The notes beneath the pieces are model-generated. The model was not told where the DNA came from and ran no database searches. It worked only from the letters and a program-made list of their open reading frames with translations. DNA of 64,000 nt. It comes from Arcobacter acticola. Lineage in GTDB: Bacteria > Campylobacterota > Campylobacteria > Campylobacterales > Arcobacteraceae. This document shows positions 8,578-19,471 of the stretch, piece after piece; the stretch's first letter is position 1; each line of letters starts with the position of its first letter. The stretch is from positions 434,001 through 498,000 of the forward strand of contig NZ_CP042652.1 in the NCBI RefSeq assembly GCF_013177675.1. Reading direction: 5' to 3'. A program made the translations under genes and the position numbers.

Positions 8578-8853
8578 TTAATCTTCAACTACAGGAGAAC
8601 CAACAGTTCCTCTGTCTTCTCTTTCAACTGCACTAGAACCAACTTCGTCCCATACTATACAACCTTCAGTTGGACATGCATCAGCACATGCAGGTGCGTC
8701 ATTATGACCTACACACTCAACACATTTGTCTGCATGAACATAATAAACATCTTCACCAGTTGGATTCTCATCATTATCTACAATCGCTTCTACTGGACAC
8801 TCATCTAAACAAGCATCACAACTAATACAAATATCAGTAATTCTAACTGCCAT
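8578..8853 (-). CDS. 2[4Fe-4S] ferredoxin
   Basis: 91-residue electron carrier. First cluster CISCDACLDECP (Cys9, 12, 15, 19); second cluster Cys44, Cys47, Cys56 and Cys60 with the extended loop CVECVGHNDAPACADACP, plus Cys65. The eight-residue insertion between CxxC and the next cysteine is typical of the Alvin/YfhL-type low-potential ferredoxins. The acidic tail ends VGSPVVED. Strong AAGGAG ribosome site. Monocistronic: its own terminator follows and ahpC diverges from it. Likely partners are pyruvate or 2-oxoglutarate:acceptor oxidoreductases, which is inference. Confidence 0.93.
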   Translation of the reverse strand: MAVRITDICISCDACLDECPVEAIVDNDENPTGEDVYYVHADKCVECVGHNDAPACADACPTEGCIVWDEVGSSAVEREDRGTVGSPVVED

Positions 8854-9095
8854 AGTATTTCTCCTTAATCTTAATAAATTTTAGAAAACTTTATCACAGT
8901 AAATATAAAACTATCTTTAAAGTTTCTAAATTACCTATTTAAAATTTAATCTTATTTGCAATGTAACGAAACTGGACAATATTATAGAAGGATTTAAATG
9001 TTTAATTTTTTATTGATAAACTTTATTAAGTGATAATATTTTGTATAAATATTGAAATTTAAGCTAAATTACAGAAGATTTTAAAGTTATTGTTA

Positions 9096-9101
9096 TATAA
9101 T
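9096..9101 (+). promoter_or_regulatory. Promoter -10 box for the peroxiredoxin gene
   Basis: TATAAT 39 bases before the start codon of the peroxiredoxin gene, preceded by phased A/T tracts and no -35 motif. The shared 287-bp gap with the ferredoxin gene holds no other gene; a PerR or Fur operator could not be defined by eye. Confidence 0.55.
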
Positions 9102-9140
9102 TTCTTATTGAATTAATAAAAAAATAAAAAGGATTTAAAT

Positions 9141-9737
9141 ATGTTAGTAACAAAGAAAGCTCCAGATTTTACAGCAACAGCTGTACTTGCAGATGGTCAA
9201 ATTGTAGAAAATTTTAACTTATATGAAAACATTGGGGAAAAAGGTGCAGTATTATTTTTCTATCCATTAGATTTCACTTTTGTTTGTCCATCAGAAATCA
9301 TTGCATTCTCAAAAAGAATTGAAGATTTTACATCAAGAGGTGTATCAGTAATAGGTTGTTCAGTAGATTCTCAATTCTCTCACTTTGCATGGAGAGAAAC
9401 TCCTGTTGAAAATGGTGGAATTGGAAGAGTTAAATTCCCATTAGTAGCTGACCTTTCAAAATCAATTTCAAGAGATTATGATGTATTGTTTGGTGAATCA
9501 GTAGCATTAAGAGGATCATTTTTAATAGATTCAGATGGAACAGTAAGACATGCAGTAATCAATGACTTACCACTAGGAAGAAATATTGATGAAATGATTA
9601 GAATGGTAGATACAATGATTTTTACAAATGAGCATGGTGAAGTATGTCCAGCTGGTTGGGTAAAAGGTGACGAAGGAATGAAAGCTTCTACTGCTGGTGT
9701 TGCTGAGTACTTAGGTAAAAACGAAGGAAAATTATAA
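9141..9737 (+). CDS. ahpC: 2-Cys peroxiredoxin (AhpC/Tsa type)
   Basis: Reduces hydrogen peroxide and organic peroxides in the cytoplasm. 198 residues. The peroxidatic Cys49 lies in DFTFVCPSE and the resolving Cys169 in GEVCPAGW, the typical 2-Cys Prx1 arrangement. The C-terminal arm after residue 170 is the robust-decamer type. Ribosome site AAAAGGA. No ahpF flavoprotein is adjacent, as in other Campylobacterota where thioredoxin recycles it. Followed by a strong terminator, so it is monocistronic. Confidence 0.95.
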   Translation: MLVTKKAPDFTATAVLADGQIVENFNLYENIGEKGAVLFFYPLDFTFVCPSEIIAFSKRIEDFTSRGVSVIGCSVDSQFSHFAWRETPVENGGIGRVKFPLVADLSKSISRDYDVLFGESVALRGSFLIDSDGTVRHAVINDLPLGRNIDEMIRMVDTMIFTNEHGEVCPAGWVKGDEGMKASTAGVAEYLGKNEGKL

Positions 9738-9760
9738 TATTTAAAATATTATATGTATAA

Positions 9761-9793
9761 AAGGGTGTCATATTCAGTGACACCCTTTTTTTT
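9761..9793 (+). terminator. Rho-independent terminator after ahpC
   Basis: Stem AAGGGTGTCA / TGACACCCTT (9761-9770 / 9778-9787), 7-base loop, followed by six T. Confidence 0.92.
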
Positions 9794-9919
9794 GTCCTAA
9801 GCAAAATTATTGACAATTTTAAAAATAAACACTACAATAATGCTAATACTTTAAAAAAACTACAAAAAAACTACAAAAACTACATATCTTATTATGTAAA
9901 ATCAAAGGCAAACATACTC

Positions 9920-11248
9920 ATGGAAGAGTCTAAAGAAGAAACAAAAACAAAAACCACAAACTCTAAAAAAGCAAGAACTCATATACCTGTTGAAGGTTAT
10001 AGAATAGAACAATTAAGAGAACTGCCATTAGAAACTTTAATTAATATTGCAAATGACTTAGATGTTGAAAACCCTCAAGAATTAAAACGACAAGATTTAA
10101 TGTTTATGATTTTGAAATCACAAATTGATGCAGGCGGTTTCATTTTATTCACAGGTATTTTAGAAATAAAAGAGGGTGGATTTGGATTCTTAAGAGCAAT
10201 TGATGGTAATTTCTCTGATACATCTAATGATTCTTATGTTAGTGCAACTCAAATTAGAAAGTTTGCTTTAAGAACAGGTGATATTGTTTCAGGACAAGTT
10301 AGACCTCCTAATAAAGAGAGTGAGAAATATAATGCTTTATTAAAAATTGAAGCAATTAATTACCTACCTGTAAAAGAGTCTAAAAATAGACCTCTTTTTG
10401 ATAACTTAACTCCACTTTATTCTACTGATAGATTCAAATTTGAATATGATGCAAATAAAATGACAGGAAGAATGCTTGATTTATTTGCTCCTATGGGTAA
10501 AGGGCAAAGGGGATTAATTGTTGCTCCTCCAAAAACTGGTAAAACTGAGTTATTAAAAGAATTAGCTCACGCAATTTCTAGAAATCATCCTGAAGTTCAT
10601 TTAATGGTATTATTAATTGATGAAAGACCAGAAGAAGTTACAGATATGCAAAGAAGTGTAAAAGGTGAAGTTTATTCTTCTACTTTTGATTTACCTGCAC
10701 ATAATCATGTTAGAGTTGCTGAAATTGTTATTGAAAAAGCAAAAAGACTTGTAGAAATGAAAAAAGATGTAGTTATCTTATTAGATTCAATTACTAGATT
10801 GGCAAGAGCATATAATACAGTTACACCATCTTCAGGAAAAGTACTTTCTGGTGGGGTTGATGCAAATGCATTACATAAACCAAAAAGATTTTTCGGAGCG
10901 GCTAGAAATATAGAAGAAGGTGGTTCTTTAACTATTATTTCAACTGCACTTATTGAAACTGGTTCAAAAATGGACGAAGTTATTTTTGAAGAGTTTAAAG
11001 GTACTGGTAATAGTGAAGTTGTATTATCAAGAAATGCAGCAAACAAAAGAGTTTATCCAGCTCTTGATATTATTAAATCTGGAACTAGAAAAGAAGAATT
11101 ACTTCTTTCTCCTGATGTATTACAAAAAACTTGGATATTAAGAAATGCAATTGCAGCAATGGATGAAGTTGAAGCACTTAAATTTTTATACTCAAAAATG
11201 CAAAAGACAAAAGACAACGAAGAATTTTTTAACTCAATGAACGAATAG
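9920..11248 (+). CDS. rho: Transcription termination factor Rho
   Basis: Hexameric RNA helicase that ends transcription. 442 residues. Lys/Thr-rich N-terminal extension (1-22), Rho N-terminal helical domain (about 25-70), OB-type RNA-binding domain with GFGFLR (about 88-92) and RPP (about 128-130), then the ATPase core: Walker A PPKTGKT at 203-209, [10 protein letters not shown] (231-240), Walker B region [18 protein letters not shown] (284-301), and the Q/R-loop piece GALTIIST-like [23 protein letters not shown] start has only a distant AAAGG. Monocistronic, with a GC-rich hairpin and T-run downstream. Confidence 0.97.
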   Translation: MEESKEETKTKTTNSKKARTHIPVEGYRIEQLRELPLETLINIANDLDVENPQELKRQDLMFMILKSQIDAGGFILFTGILEIKEGGFGFLRAIDGNFSDTSNDSYVSATQIRKFALRTGDIVSGQVRPPNKESEKYNALLKIEAINYLPVKESKNRPLFDNLTPLYSTDRFKFEYDANKMTGRMLDLFAPMGKGQRGLIVAPPKTGKTELLKELAHAISRNHPEVHLMVLLIDERPEEVTDMQRSVKGEVYSSTFDLPAHNHVRVAEIVIEKAKRLVEMKKDVVILLDSITRLARAYNTVTPSSGKVLSGGVDANALHKPKRFFGAARNIEEGGSLTIISTALIETGSKMDEVIFEEFKGTGNSEVVLSRNAANKRVYPALDIIKSGTRKEELLLSPDVLQKTWILRNAIAAMDEVEALKFLYSKMQKTKDNEEFFNSMNE

Positions 11249-11249
11249 T

Positions 11250-11280
11250 AGAGGCGCCCTTGCGCTTCTGTATCTTTTTT
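11250..11280 (+). terminator. Terminator after rho
   Basis: Eight-bp stem AGAGGCGC / GCGCTTCT with one G-T pair (11250-11257 / 11262-11269), CCTT loop, and a run of six T at 11275-11280 after a short spacer. The GC-rich stem stands out in this AT-rich region. Confidence 0.7.
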
Positions 11281-11373
11281 ATACAAAAAAACAATTAATT
11301 ACATATTAATTACTTATTTAACTCACATTTTATAAACTTTCCTATAGTATTGCTGCCTTAATAAGGATAGATT

Positions 11374-12330
11374 ATGATAAATATAAAAAATCTAAATAAA
11401 TATTATTCTAATACAAAAGTTTTAAATAACATATCCATAGATATTAAAAAAGGTGAGATTTTCGCAATAGTTGGACACAGCGGTGCTGGGAAGTCAACAC
11501 TTTTAAGATGTATTAATGGCCTTGAAGATTATGCTGATGGAATATTATTAGTTAATAATAAAGAGATAAAAAATTTAAAAAAAGATGAACTAAGAGAATT
11601 TAGAAAAAATATTGGAATGATTTTCCAACACTTTTCACTAATTCAAAGAAAAACTGTATTTGAAAATATTTCATTACCGATGCAACTTTGGGGTTATAAG
11701 AAAGAAGAAATATCAAAAAAAGTAAATGATTTATTAGCTTTAGTAGGTTTAGAAGAAAAAAAAGATGCATATCCTAGTCAATTAAGTGGTGGACAAAAAC
11801 AAAGAGTTGCAATTGCTCGTGCTTTGACTTTAGATCCAGAAATTTTACTTTGTGATGAGGCGACTTCTGCACTTGATCCAAATACAACTACATCTATTTT
11901 GAATTTATTAAAAGAAATAAATGAAAAATTAAATATCACTATTGTTATTGTTACCCATGAAATGGAAGTAGTTAAACAAATTGCACAAAAAGCACTTTTA
12001 TTAGAACATGGGAATATTATAGGATTTGATGATACAGAAGAATTATTTTTAAAACCTGATATTAAAATGAAAGAATTTTTAGGTGAAACAGAAGTTGTTC
12101 CGAAAACAGGTGTAAATGTTAAACTTTATTTTCCAAAAGATAATGTTTTTCAATCATTCATTACAAAAATGGCAAGAGAGTTGAATATGGATTTTAATAT
12201 TGTTTGGGGGAAACTAGAAGAAATTAACGGTCATATTGTTGGAAATATGGTTATTAATATTGAAGATGAAACTCGAGATATTGTAATTGATTATATAAGA
12301 CAACATGATATTGTTTGGGAGGTATTATAA
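11374..12330 (+). CDS. metN: Methionine ABC transporter ATP-binding protein
   Basis: ATPase of the MetNIQ importer. 318 residues: Walker [10 protein letters not shown] (34-42), Q-loop in IFQHFSL, signature LSGGQKQR (137-144), Walker [13 protein letters not shown] (157-168) and a C-terminal NIL/ACT-like regulatory domain (about 245-318) that binds methionine and inhibits transport in E. coli MetN. The stop overlaps the metI start by one base (TAATG). ATG preceded by AAGGA. No SAM riboswitch was recognised in the 125 bases upstream. Confidence 0.95.
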   Translation: MINIKNLNKYYSNTKVLNNISIDIKKGEIFAIVGHSGAGKSTLLRCINGLEDYADGILLVNNKEIKNLKKDELREFRKNIGMIFQHFSLIQRKTVFENISLPMQLWGYKKEEISKKVNDLLALVGLEEKKDAYPSQLSGGQKQRVAIARALTLDPEILLCDEATSALDPNTTTSILNLLKEINEKLNITIVIVTHEMEVVKQIAQKALLLEHGNIIGFDDTEELFLKPDIKMKEFLGETEVVPKTGVNVKLYFPKDNVFQSFITKMARELNMDFNIVWGKLEEINGHIVGNMVINIEDETRDIVIDYIRQHDIVWEVL

Positions 12331-12968
12331 TGTTTGATATTTTATTTCCAGCACTTGGTGAAACAATATATATGTCATTTGTTTCTACTTTTTTTGCTGT
12401 TGTAATTGGATTTTTTTTAGCGATTATTTTAATATTTACATCTAAAGATGGATTAAAAGAAAATTTAAAAGTGTATTCAATTTTAGATGTTGTTATAAAT
12501 ACACTAAGATCATTTCCCTTTATTATATTAATGATAGTTTTATTTCCTCTTACAAAATTTTTAATTGGAAAAAGTATTGGGACAAGCGCTGCTATTATTC
12601 CTCTTACAATTGGAGCTGCTCCTTTTATTGCAAGATTAATTGAAAGTGCATTTAAAGAGGTGGATAAAGGTGTAATAGAAGCTGCTAAATCATTTGGAGC
12701 AAGTGATTTTCAAATTGTATTTAAAGTAATGTTAGTTGAAGCACTTCCTTCAATTATATCAGCAATCACACTTACTTTAATAACAGTTATTGGGTTTTCT
12801 GCGATGGCAGGAGCGGTAGGTGGTGGAGGTTTGGGAGATGTGGCTATTAAATATGGTTATTATAGATTTCAAACTGATACTATGATTTACACTGTACTAA
12901 TTTTAATCGCATTAGTACAGATATGTCAAAGTTTGGGCGATTATTTATATAAAATTACAAAAAAATAA
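12330..12968 (+). CDS. metI: Methionine ABC transporter permease
   Basis: Inner-membrane permease of 212 residues with five or so hydrophobic helices. The coupling motif EAAKSFGASDFQIVFKVMLVEALPS (about 112-136) contacts the ATPase, and AMAGAVGGGGLGD is the MetI-typical segment. The preferred start is the ATG at 12330, with GGGAGG seven bases upstream and a one-base overlap with metN; an upstream in-frame TTG at 12315 would bury that ribosome site. Between metN and metQ. Confidence 0.95.
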   Translation: MFDILFPALGETIYMSFVSTFFAVVIGFFLAIILIFTSKDGLKENLKVYSILDVVINTLRSFPFIILMIVLFPLTKFLIGKSIGTSAAIIPLTIGAAPFIARLIESAFKEVDKGVIEAAKSFGASDFQIVFKVMLVEALPSIISAITLTLITVIGFSAMAGAVGGGGLGDVAIKYGYYRFQTDTMIYTVLILIALVQICQSLGDYLYKITKK

Positions 12969-12980
12969 AGGAAAAAAATT

Positions 12981-13805
12981 ATGTTAAAAAATATATTAAA
13001 ATTTACAATTGCAGGTGCTGTTGCACTTGGACTTGCAGCTTGCGATTCAAAAGAAACAAAAAAAGTAGAAGAAACTAAAGTAGAAGCTAAACAAACTGTT
13101 ATTAAAATTGGAGCAACACCTGTTCCTCATGTTGAGATATTAGAAGCTGTTAAACCTCTATTAAAAGCTAAAGGTTATGATTTAGAAATTGTTGAATTTA
13201 CTGATTATGTTACGCCAAATATTGCAGTTAACGAAGGTGAATTAGATGCAAACTTTTTTCAACATTTACCATATCTAGAAGAGTTTAATAAGAATAAAAA
13301 TACAGATTTAGTAAAAACAGTAAATGTACATTTAGAACCAATGGGATTATATTCAAATAAAATCAAAGCATTAAGTGAATTAGAAGATGGTGCTACAATT
13401 GCAGTTCCAAATGATCCAACAAATGAAAGTAGAGCTTTAGATATTTTAGTTAAAGAAGGTTTATTAACATTTAAAGATGTAGATTTTAAAACAGTTGTTG
13501 ATATTATTGAAAATCCTAAAAATCTTAAAATTAAAGAATTAGATGCTCCTCAATTACCAAGAGTTTTAGATGAAGTTGATGCTGCTATTATTAATACAAA
13601 CTATGCTTTATCTGCAAATTTAAATCCATTAAAAGATGCAATTATTATTGAATCAAAAGATTCTCCTTATGCAAATATTGTTGTAGTTAAAAAAGGAAAT
13701 GAAAATAAAGATTCTATAAAAGCTTTAAATGAAGCTATTAATTCAGAAGAAATTAGAACTTTTATTAAAGAAAAATATCAAGGTTCTATCGTAGAAGCTT
13801 TTTAA
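12981..13805 (+). CDS. metQ: Methionine-binding lipoprotein
   Basis: Substrate-binding lipoprotein of the MetNIQ importer (NlpA family), 274 residues. Signal peptide with lipobox LAAC at residues 18-21, so Cys21 becomes lipidated. The mature part shows IKIGATPVPHVEILE, VEFTDYVTPN, ELDANFFQHLPYLEEFN and IAVPNDPTNESRAL, all NlpA-family signatures. 12 bases after metI with an AAGGA site. Ends in a perfect hairpin whose first base is the stop codon. Confidence 0.95.
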   Translation: MLKNILKFTIAGAVALGLAACDSKETKKVEETKVEAKQTVIKIGATPVPHVEILEAVKPLLKAKGYDLEIVEFTDYVTPNIAVNEGELDANFFQHLPYLEEFNKNKNTDLVKTVNVHLEPMGLYSNKIKALSELEDGATIAVPNDPTNESRALDILVKEGLLTFKDVDFKTVVDIIENPKNLKIKELDAPQLPRVLDEVDAAIINTNYALSANLNPLKDAIIIESKDSPYANIVVVKKGNENKDSIKALNEAINSEEIRTFIKEKYQGSIVEAF

Positions 13806-13833
13806 TTTAAAGGGAAATTACTTCCCTTTAAAT
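13805..13833 (+). terminator. Terminator after metQ
   Basis: Perfect 12-bp stem ATTTAAAGGGAA / TTCCCTTTAAAT (13805-13816 / 13822-13833), 5-base loop, then ATTTTT. Its first base is the last base of the metQ stop codon. Confidence 0.85.
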
Positions 13834-14030
13834 ATTTTTGTACATTTCTAAATAATTTAAAATATCCTTTAACTTTATTTCACTCATCCCTAAATCACTT
13901 GTATCAATTTTTTTTCTCTTACAAGAATTAACAATATCACAAACTCCAATTTTATTTGTAATTTAAAATTCTTTTCTTCTTTTAATCTCTTCCTTTGTAT
14001 TTGAATATTCTAATTAGATTCTATCATAGA
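13828..14030 (-). pseudogene. Possible decayed gene remnant in the metQ-gdhA gap
   Basis: The 354-bp gap between metQ and gdhA has no intact gene. On the minus strand an open stretch of 44 codons ends at 13828 and reads IGVCDIVNSCKRKKIDTSDL followed by LNYLEMYKNI, with residue use like a real protein. Reading on upstream in the same frame crosses stops at 13963-13965 and near 14010, but the text between them (EYSNTKEEIKRRKEF) still looks coding. There is no start codon or ribosome site. I read it as the C-terminal remnant of an unidentified gene; chance cannot be excluded. The remaining 130 bases hold the gdhA leader. Confidence 0.35.
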
Positions 14031-14126
14031 TAAATTTAATCTAGAAAAATACTATTTAAGTTACTTTTTCTTTAAAACATATATAAAATATATACAATTG
14101 TATAAAAAATATTAATTTTCTGATAA

Positions 14127-15512
<1,386 letters not shown>

Positions 15513-15518
15513 TTTTTT

Positions 15519-15560
15519 ATGCAATACTCTAATTTTAGAGTATTGCATCTTTTCTTTTTT
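15519..15560 (+). terminator. Terminator after gdhA
   Basis: Stem ATGCAATACTCT / AGAGTATTGCAT (15519-15530 / 15537-15548), 6-base loop, then CTTTTCTTTTTT. Confidence 0.93.
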
Positions 15561-15623
15561 CCACTAATCATTTTCTTTAAAAACTTATGATAAAATATTC
15601 GCTTATTACTAAAAAGGTAGAAA

Positions 15624-16409
15624 TTGAAAGTAGGTGTATTTGATTCAGGATTGGGAGGATTAACTGTTGTTAGTTCTATTCAAAAGATATTTAAAGGTGC
15701 GCAACTTTTTTATATTGCAGATACTGCATATGCTCCATATGGAGAAAAAACTCCAGAAGAAATTTTAAATAGATGCGATAGTATTACTAGATATCTATTA
15801 GAAAATCATGGAATTGAAGCTTTGATTGTTGCTTGTAATACTGCAACTTCTGCTGCAATTAAACACTTACGAGAAAAATTTCCTTTTTTGATTGTGATTG
15901 GAACAGAACCAGGTGTAAAACCAGCCATATTAAATACTAAAACATTAAATATCGGTGTTTTGGCAACTCCTCGAACTTTAAAGGGAGACAAGTATCAAAT
16001 TTTAGTAAATGAATTATCTTCAATAAAAAAAGTTAAATTACACGAGCAAGCTTGTGTTGGCTTAGTTGAACAAATTGAAAAAGGTGAAATTGATACAAAA
16101 GAAACTTTTGATATGCTAGAAAAGTGGTTAGAACCCATGAAAAATGATAATGTAGATACGATAGTTTTAGGTTGTACTCACTATCCTTTGATTGATTTTG
16201 TAATCAAAAAGATTATGGGGAATGATATAACATTAATTGAAACAGGTGATGCAATAGCAAAGCGCTTAAAAATTTTAAGTGAAGAAAAAGGTCATATAAA
16301 TGAAGGACCTTTGAAAATAAACGTTTGTCATACTGGCGAAATAAACAGATTTATGATTGATAAAATTTTAAATAATAAAAATATAGAAGTTAGGAAATGC
16401 GCAATATGA
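15624..16409 (+). CDS. murI: Glutamate racemase
   Basis: Supplies D-glutamate for peptidoglycan. 261 residues. VGVFDSGLGGLTV at the N-terminus carries Asp7; the two catalytic cysteines are Cys71 (VACNTATS) and Cys184 (LGCTHYPL). The start is TTG at 15624, nine bases after AAAAGG. The stop TGA is nested in the dnaX start (ATGA), so the genes are coupled. Confidence 0.96.
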   Translation: MKVGVFDSGLGGLTVVSSIQKIFKGAQLFYIADTAYAPYGEKTPEEILNRCDSITRYLLENHGIEALIVACNTATSAAIKHLREKFPFLIVIGTEPGVKPAILNTKTLNIGVLATPRTLKGDKYQILVNELSSIKKVKLHEQACVGLVEQIEKGEIDTKETFDMLEKWLEPMKNDNVDTIVLGCTHYPLIDFVIKKIMGNDITLIETGDAIAKRLKILSEEKGHINEGPLKINVCHTGEINRFMIDKILNNKNIEVRKCAI

Positions 16410-18550
16410 GTCAAGAAATTTTAGAAAAAAGGGTTTTAGCCTTAAAGTATAGACCTCATAGATTTGAAGATTTGGTAGGTCAAAGTACTGTTTCACAGAC
16501 ATTGTCTTTAGCTCTTGATTCAAATAGATTATCTCATGCATATTTATTTTCAGGTTTAAGAGGAAGTGGGAAAACTTCAACTGCAAGAATTATGGCAAAG
16601 GCACTTTTATGTTCAGAGGGTCCAACTTCTAAACCTTGTGAAGTTTGTGATAACTGCAAAAGTGCAAATTCAAATAGACATCTTGATATTATCGAAATGG
16701 ATGCGGCATCTAATCGTGGTATTGATGATATTAAAGATTTAATTGAGCATACAAAGTATAAGCCAAGTAGTGCAAGATTTAAAGTATTTATAATCGATGA
16801 AGTTCATATGCTTACTACTCAAGCATTTAATGCACTTTTAAAAACACTTGAAGAACCTCCTGGATTTGTAAAGTTTATTTTAGCAACGACTGATCCTTTA
16901 AAACTTCCAGCAACAATATTAAGTAGAACTCAACATTTTAGATTTAATAAAATTGCTGATTCTGATGTTATTCATCATCTTGCACATATTTTAAATGAAG
17001 AGAATATCTCTTATGAAAAAGAGGCTTTAGAGATACTTTCAAGAAGTGGACAAGGAAGTTTAAGAGATACTTTAACACTACTTGATCAAGCAATTATTTT
17101 CTCAAAAGGAAGAATAACAACTGCAAGTGCTGTGGATATGTTAGGACTTATTGATCCAAAATTAATGGATAATATTTTTTCAGTTATTTTAAATAAAGGT
17201 GATATAACTCAAATCATAAAAGATCTAGAAATCTATGAGGTTTCGCAAATATGTGATGAAATTACAATATATTTAAAAGATAAAATGCTTACAAAAGATA
17301 GAAGATTTGATTTACTATTATTTGATAGATTTTTTAGAATATTAAGTGATGCAAAACATCTTCTTGCTATTAATAGTGATGGTGGTTTTGTTTTAATTTT
17401 AACATTCTTGAAAATGATAGAAGCTACAAATATTAGAACTATTGATGATATTATTAATCAAGTTGAAAAAATAGAGCCTAAAAAAGAGACAATGATTTCT
17501 AAACCTATTGAACAAATTATTGAAAAGCCAATTGAAAAACCAGTCGTAAAGCCTATTGTTGAAAATATAGTTGAAAACAAAGTTGAGCCTGCTGTTAATC
17601 CTATTTTTGAGTCTATAAAAATTGAAGAAGAAACAAAAATTGAAGAGCTAACAATTGAAGATAAAATATTGGTTGAATCAAATAATATGGTTGATTTACA
17701 TGCAATTGATGCAATTGAAACAGTTGATTATTCAACACCATTTGATGATTTACCAACTACAAAAATAGTAGTTAATGAAACACCAAAAACTGAAATAAAA
17801 GAAGAAGAGAAAAAAGAAGAAGCAAAAGTAGAAGAAATAAAAAAAGAAAAAGTTCGTGAAGAGAGAAAAGAAGATTTTTATGAGCTAGAAGTTGAACCAA
17901 TTGTTAGTGAAAGAGAAGCTTATGTAAATATTCATCAAGATGTTGAAATTATTCCTTTAGATGATGATGAAGAGGGTAATGAAGGAATAAACGATTTATA
18001 CGAACAATTAACATCTAAAGTTTATGATAGAGATTATGATTTAGGTGAATGCTTCCAAAAGAATTTTATCTTTAATGGTTATGAGAATAATAAATTATAT
18101 ATTATTTCAAAAGCCCAAGATGAAGATAGAAAATTATTATATAAATATTTTGGAATAATAAAAACATTTGCTCAAGATGTTTTTGGAAATGATGTTGAGC
18201 TAGATTTTAAAAAGGAGGAACCCTCCGAAGAAGTAGAATCTAAGAACGAGCAAAATGATGAAGTACAAAATGATAATTCAGATGAATTAACAAGTATAAA
18301 TTTAAGTAAAATAGCTCAAAATGATAGTTCAGAAGAAGATATTCAAGAGGATTCCCAAACAGAAGATACAAGTTCAATGCTTGAATCTATTGAAATGAGT
18401 GCAGGTTGTGTGGCTGATATGACAAAAAGTTCAGTAACAACGCCTTCTCAAAAAGAGTTACAACTAAATGATATATTAAACTCTAAAATGCTGGATAAGG
18501 CTAAAGAACTTTTTGATATAAAGAAAATTACAGTAAAATCAAGGAGTTAA
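16406..18550 (+). CDS. dnaX: DNA polymerase III subunits gamma and tau
   Basis: Clamp-loader ATPase. 714 residues from the chosen ATG at 16406, which overlaps murI as ATGA and sits ten bases after AGGA; an in-frame ATG at 16397 is too close to that site. Walker A GLRGSGKTS lies near residues 52-60, the zinc finger C-E-V-C-D-N-C near 76-82, DEVHML near 130 and SRTQHFRF near 170-180. After about residue 360 comes a long low-complexity tail rich in Glu, Lys, Ile and Pro (KPIE/KPIV repeats, then acidic), much longer than usual, before a C-terminal domain (about 535-600). A run of seven A in the frame ATA-AAA-AAA at 17839-17845 could allow a shorter gamma-like product. Confidence 0.94.
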   Translation: MSQEILEKRVLALKYRPHRFEDLVGQSTVSQTLSLALDSNRLSHAYLFSGLRGSGKTSTARIMAKALLCSEGPTSKPCEVCDNCKSANSNRHLDIIEMDAASNRGIDDIKDLIEHTKYKPSSARFKVFIIDEVHMLTTQAFNALLKTLEEPPGFVKFILATTDPLKLPATILSRTQHFRFNKIADSDVIHHLAHILNEENISYEKEALEILSRSGQGSLRDTLTLLDQAIIFSKGRITTASAVDMLGLIDPKLMDNIFSVILNKGDITQIIKDLEIYEVSQICDEITIYLKDKMLTKDRRFDLLLFDRFFRILSDAKHLLAINSDGGFVLILTFLKMIEATNIRTIDDIINQVEKIEPKKETMISKPIEQIIEKPIEKPVVKPIVENIVENKVEPAVNPIFESIKIEEETKIEELTIEDKILVESNNMVDLHAIDAIETVDYSTPFDDLPTTKIVVNETPKTEIKEEEKKEEAKVEEIKKEKVREERKEDFYELEVEPIVSEREAYVNIHQDVEIIPLDDDEEGNEGINDLYEQLTSKVYDRDYDLGECFQKNFIFNGYENNKLYIISKAQDEDRKLLYKYFGIIKTFAQDVFGNDVELDFKKEEPSEEVESKNEQNDEVQNDNSDELTSINLSKIAQNDSSEEDIQEDSQTEDTSSMLESIEMSAGCVADMTKSSVTTPSQKELQLNDILNSKMLDKAKELFDIKKITVKSRS

Positions 18551-18616
18551 ATTATTAACTTATCATTAATATAAAATAGATAGACTTATAGCCATTAAAA
18601 AAAAGGAAAATTATAA

Positions 18617-19453
18617 ATGAATAAAATATCAAAACTATTATCTACAACATTATTATTATCGGTTTCATTATATGCAAATAACGACAATTCAGTTATTGAA
18701 TTTGAAAAAAGTAGAGTTTCTCAAAACCCAAATGTAACAATAAAAGAAGTAAGTATTAATACTAAAAAAGAGATTCCGTTACCTGGTTGGAATGGATATA
18801 TACTAGATGTAAAAGTTAACGTTCAAGGTAAAGATGTAAATGCGAAAGATATATTATTTTCTGATGGAAAATATATTTCTTTAGATTTAATAGATTCTAC
18901 AACTGGAAAATCTTTAAAAGATTTAGTTACTCCAAATTTAACAGATAAATATCATGATAAAACAAAATTAATTGCTGGAAATGCAGATGCAAAAGATAAA
19001 ATTGTAATTTTTTCAGATCCTTTATGTCCATATTGTATAGATTATGTTCCTGAAGTTATAAAACATGTTCAAAAAAATAGTGATTCTATAGCTTTATATT
19101 ATTACCATTTCCCATTATCAACAATTCATCCAGCAGCAACAGTACTTGTTAAACTAATTGATATTGCTAAACATAAAGGAATAAAAGATGTTGAGCTTAA
19201 AACTTATCAAATTGATTGGGAAAAATATTTTGATGTAAAATCAACTGATGAGAAAGTAATATTAGATGCTTTCAATAAAGAGTTTAAAACAGATATAAAG
19301 TCAGAAGAATTAGCAAAAGCTGAAATAGGAAAATCTATTGATAGTGATATTTCAATGGGTGAAGATGTTATGGTTCAAGGAACACCAACAATATTTGTGA
19401 ATAAAGTAAAAGATTCTACTAGACTTAAATATGAAGATTTAGGAAAAAAATAA
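18617..19453 (+). CDS. Periplasmic DsbA/DsbC-like thiol:disulfide oxidoreductase
   Basis: 278 residues. Signal peptide 1-20 (cleavage after SLYA), an N-terminal region of about 100 residues with no clear motif, perhaps a DsbC-like dimerisation domain, then a thioredoxin-fold domain with the redox pair CPYC (Cys137, Cys140) in FSDPLCPYCIDY and the cis-proline loop GTPT near residue 254. The FSDPxCPYC context resembles Campylobacterota DsbA/DsbC-type proteins. It lies 66 bases after dnaX and 18 before hemC; both junctions look like independent units rather than function-linked. Whether it oxidises or isomerises disulfides cannot be told. Confidence 0.85.
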   Translation: MNKISKLLSTTLLLSVSLYANNDNSVIEFEKSRVSQNPNVTIKEVSINTKKEIPLPGWNGYILDVKVNVQGKDVNAKDILFSDGKYISLDLIDSTTGKSLKDLVTPNLTDKYHDKTKLIAGNADAKDKIVIFSDPLCPYCIDYVPEVIKHVQKNSDSIALYYYHFPLSTIHPAATVLVKLIDIAKHKGIKDVELKTYQIDWEKYFDVKSTDEKVILDAFNKEFKTDIKSEELAKAEIGKSIDSDISMGEDVMVQGTPTIFVNKVKDSTRLKYEDLGKK

Positions 19454-19471
19454 ATTTATTAAGAGGTTAAC

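Noticed and set aside
8572-8808. Plus-strand reading frame opposite the ferredoxin
   Set aside because: It lies antisense to clear cysteine-cluster codons, has no ribosome site and shows unlikely composition.
11249-11373. SAM riboswitch before metN
   Set aside because: The 125-bp leader holds only the rho terminator and an AT-rich stretch; no conserved SAM-binding elements were recognised.
17480-17880. Tandem repeat or phase-variation tract in dnaX
   Set aside because: The KPIE/KPIV and Glu/Lys-rich repeats are irregular at the DNA level; this is a low-complexity linker, not a tandem array.
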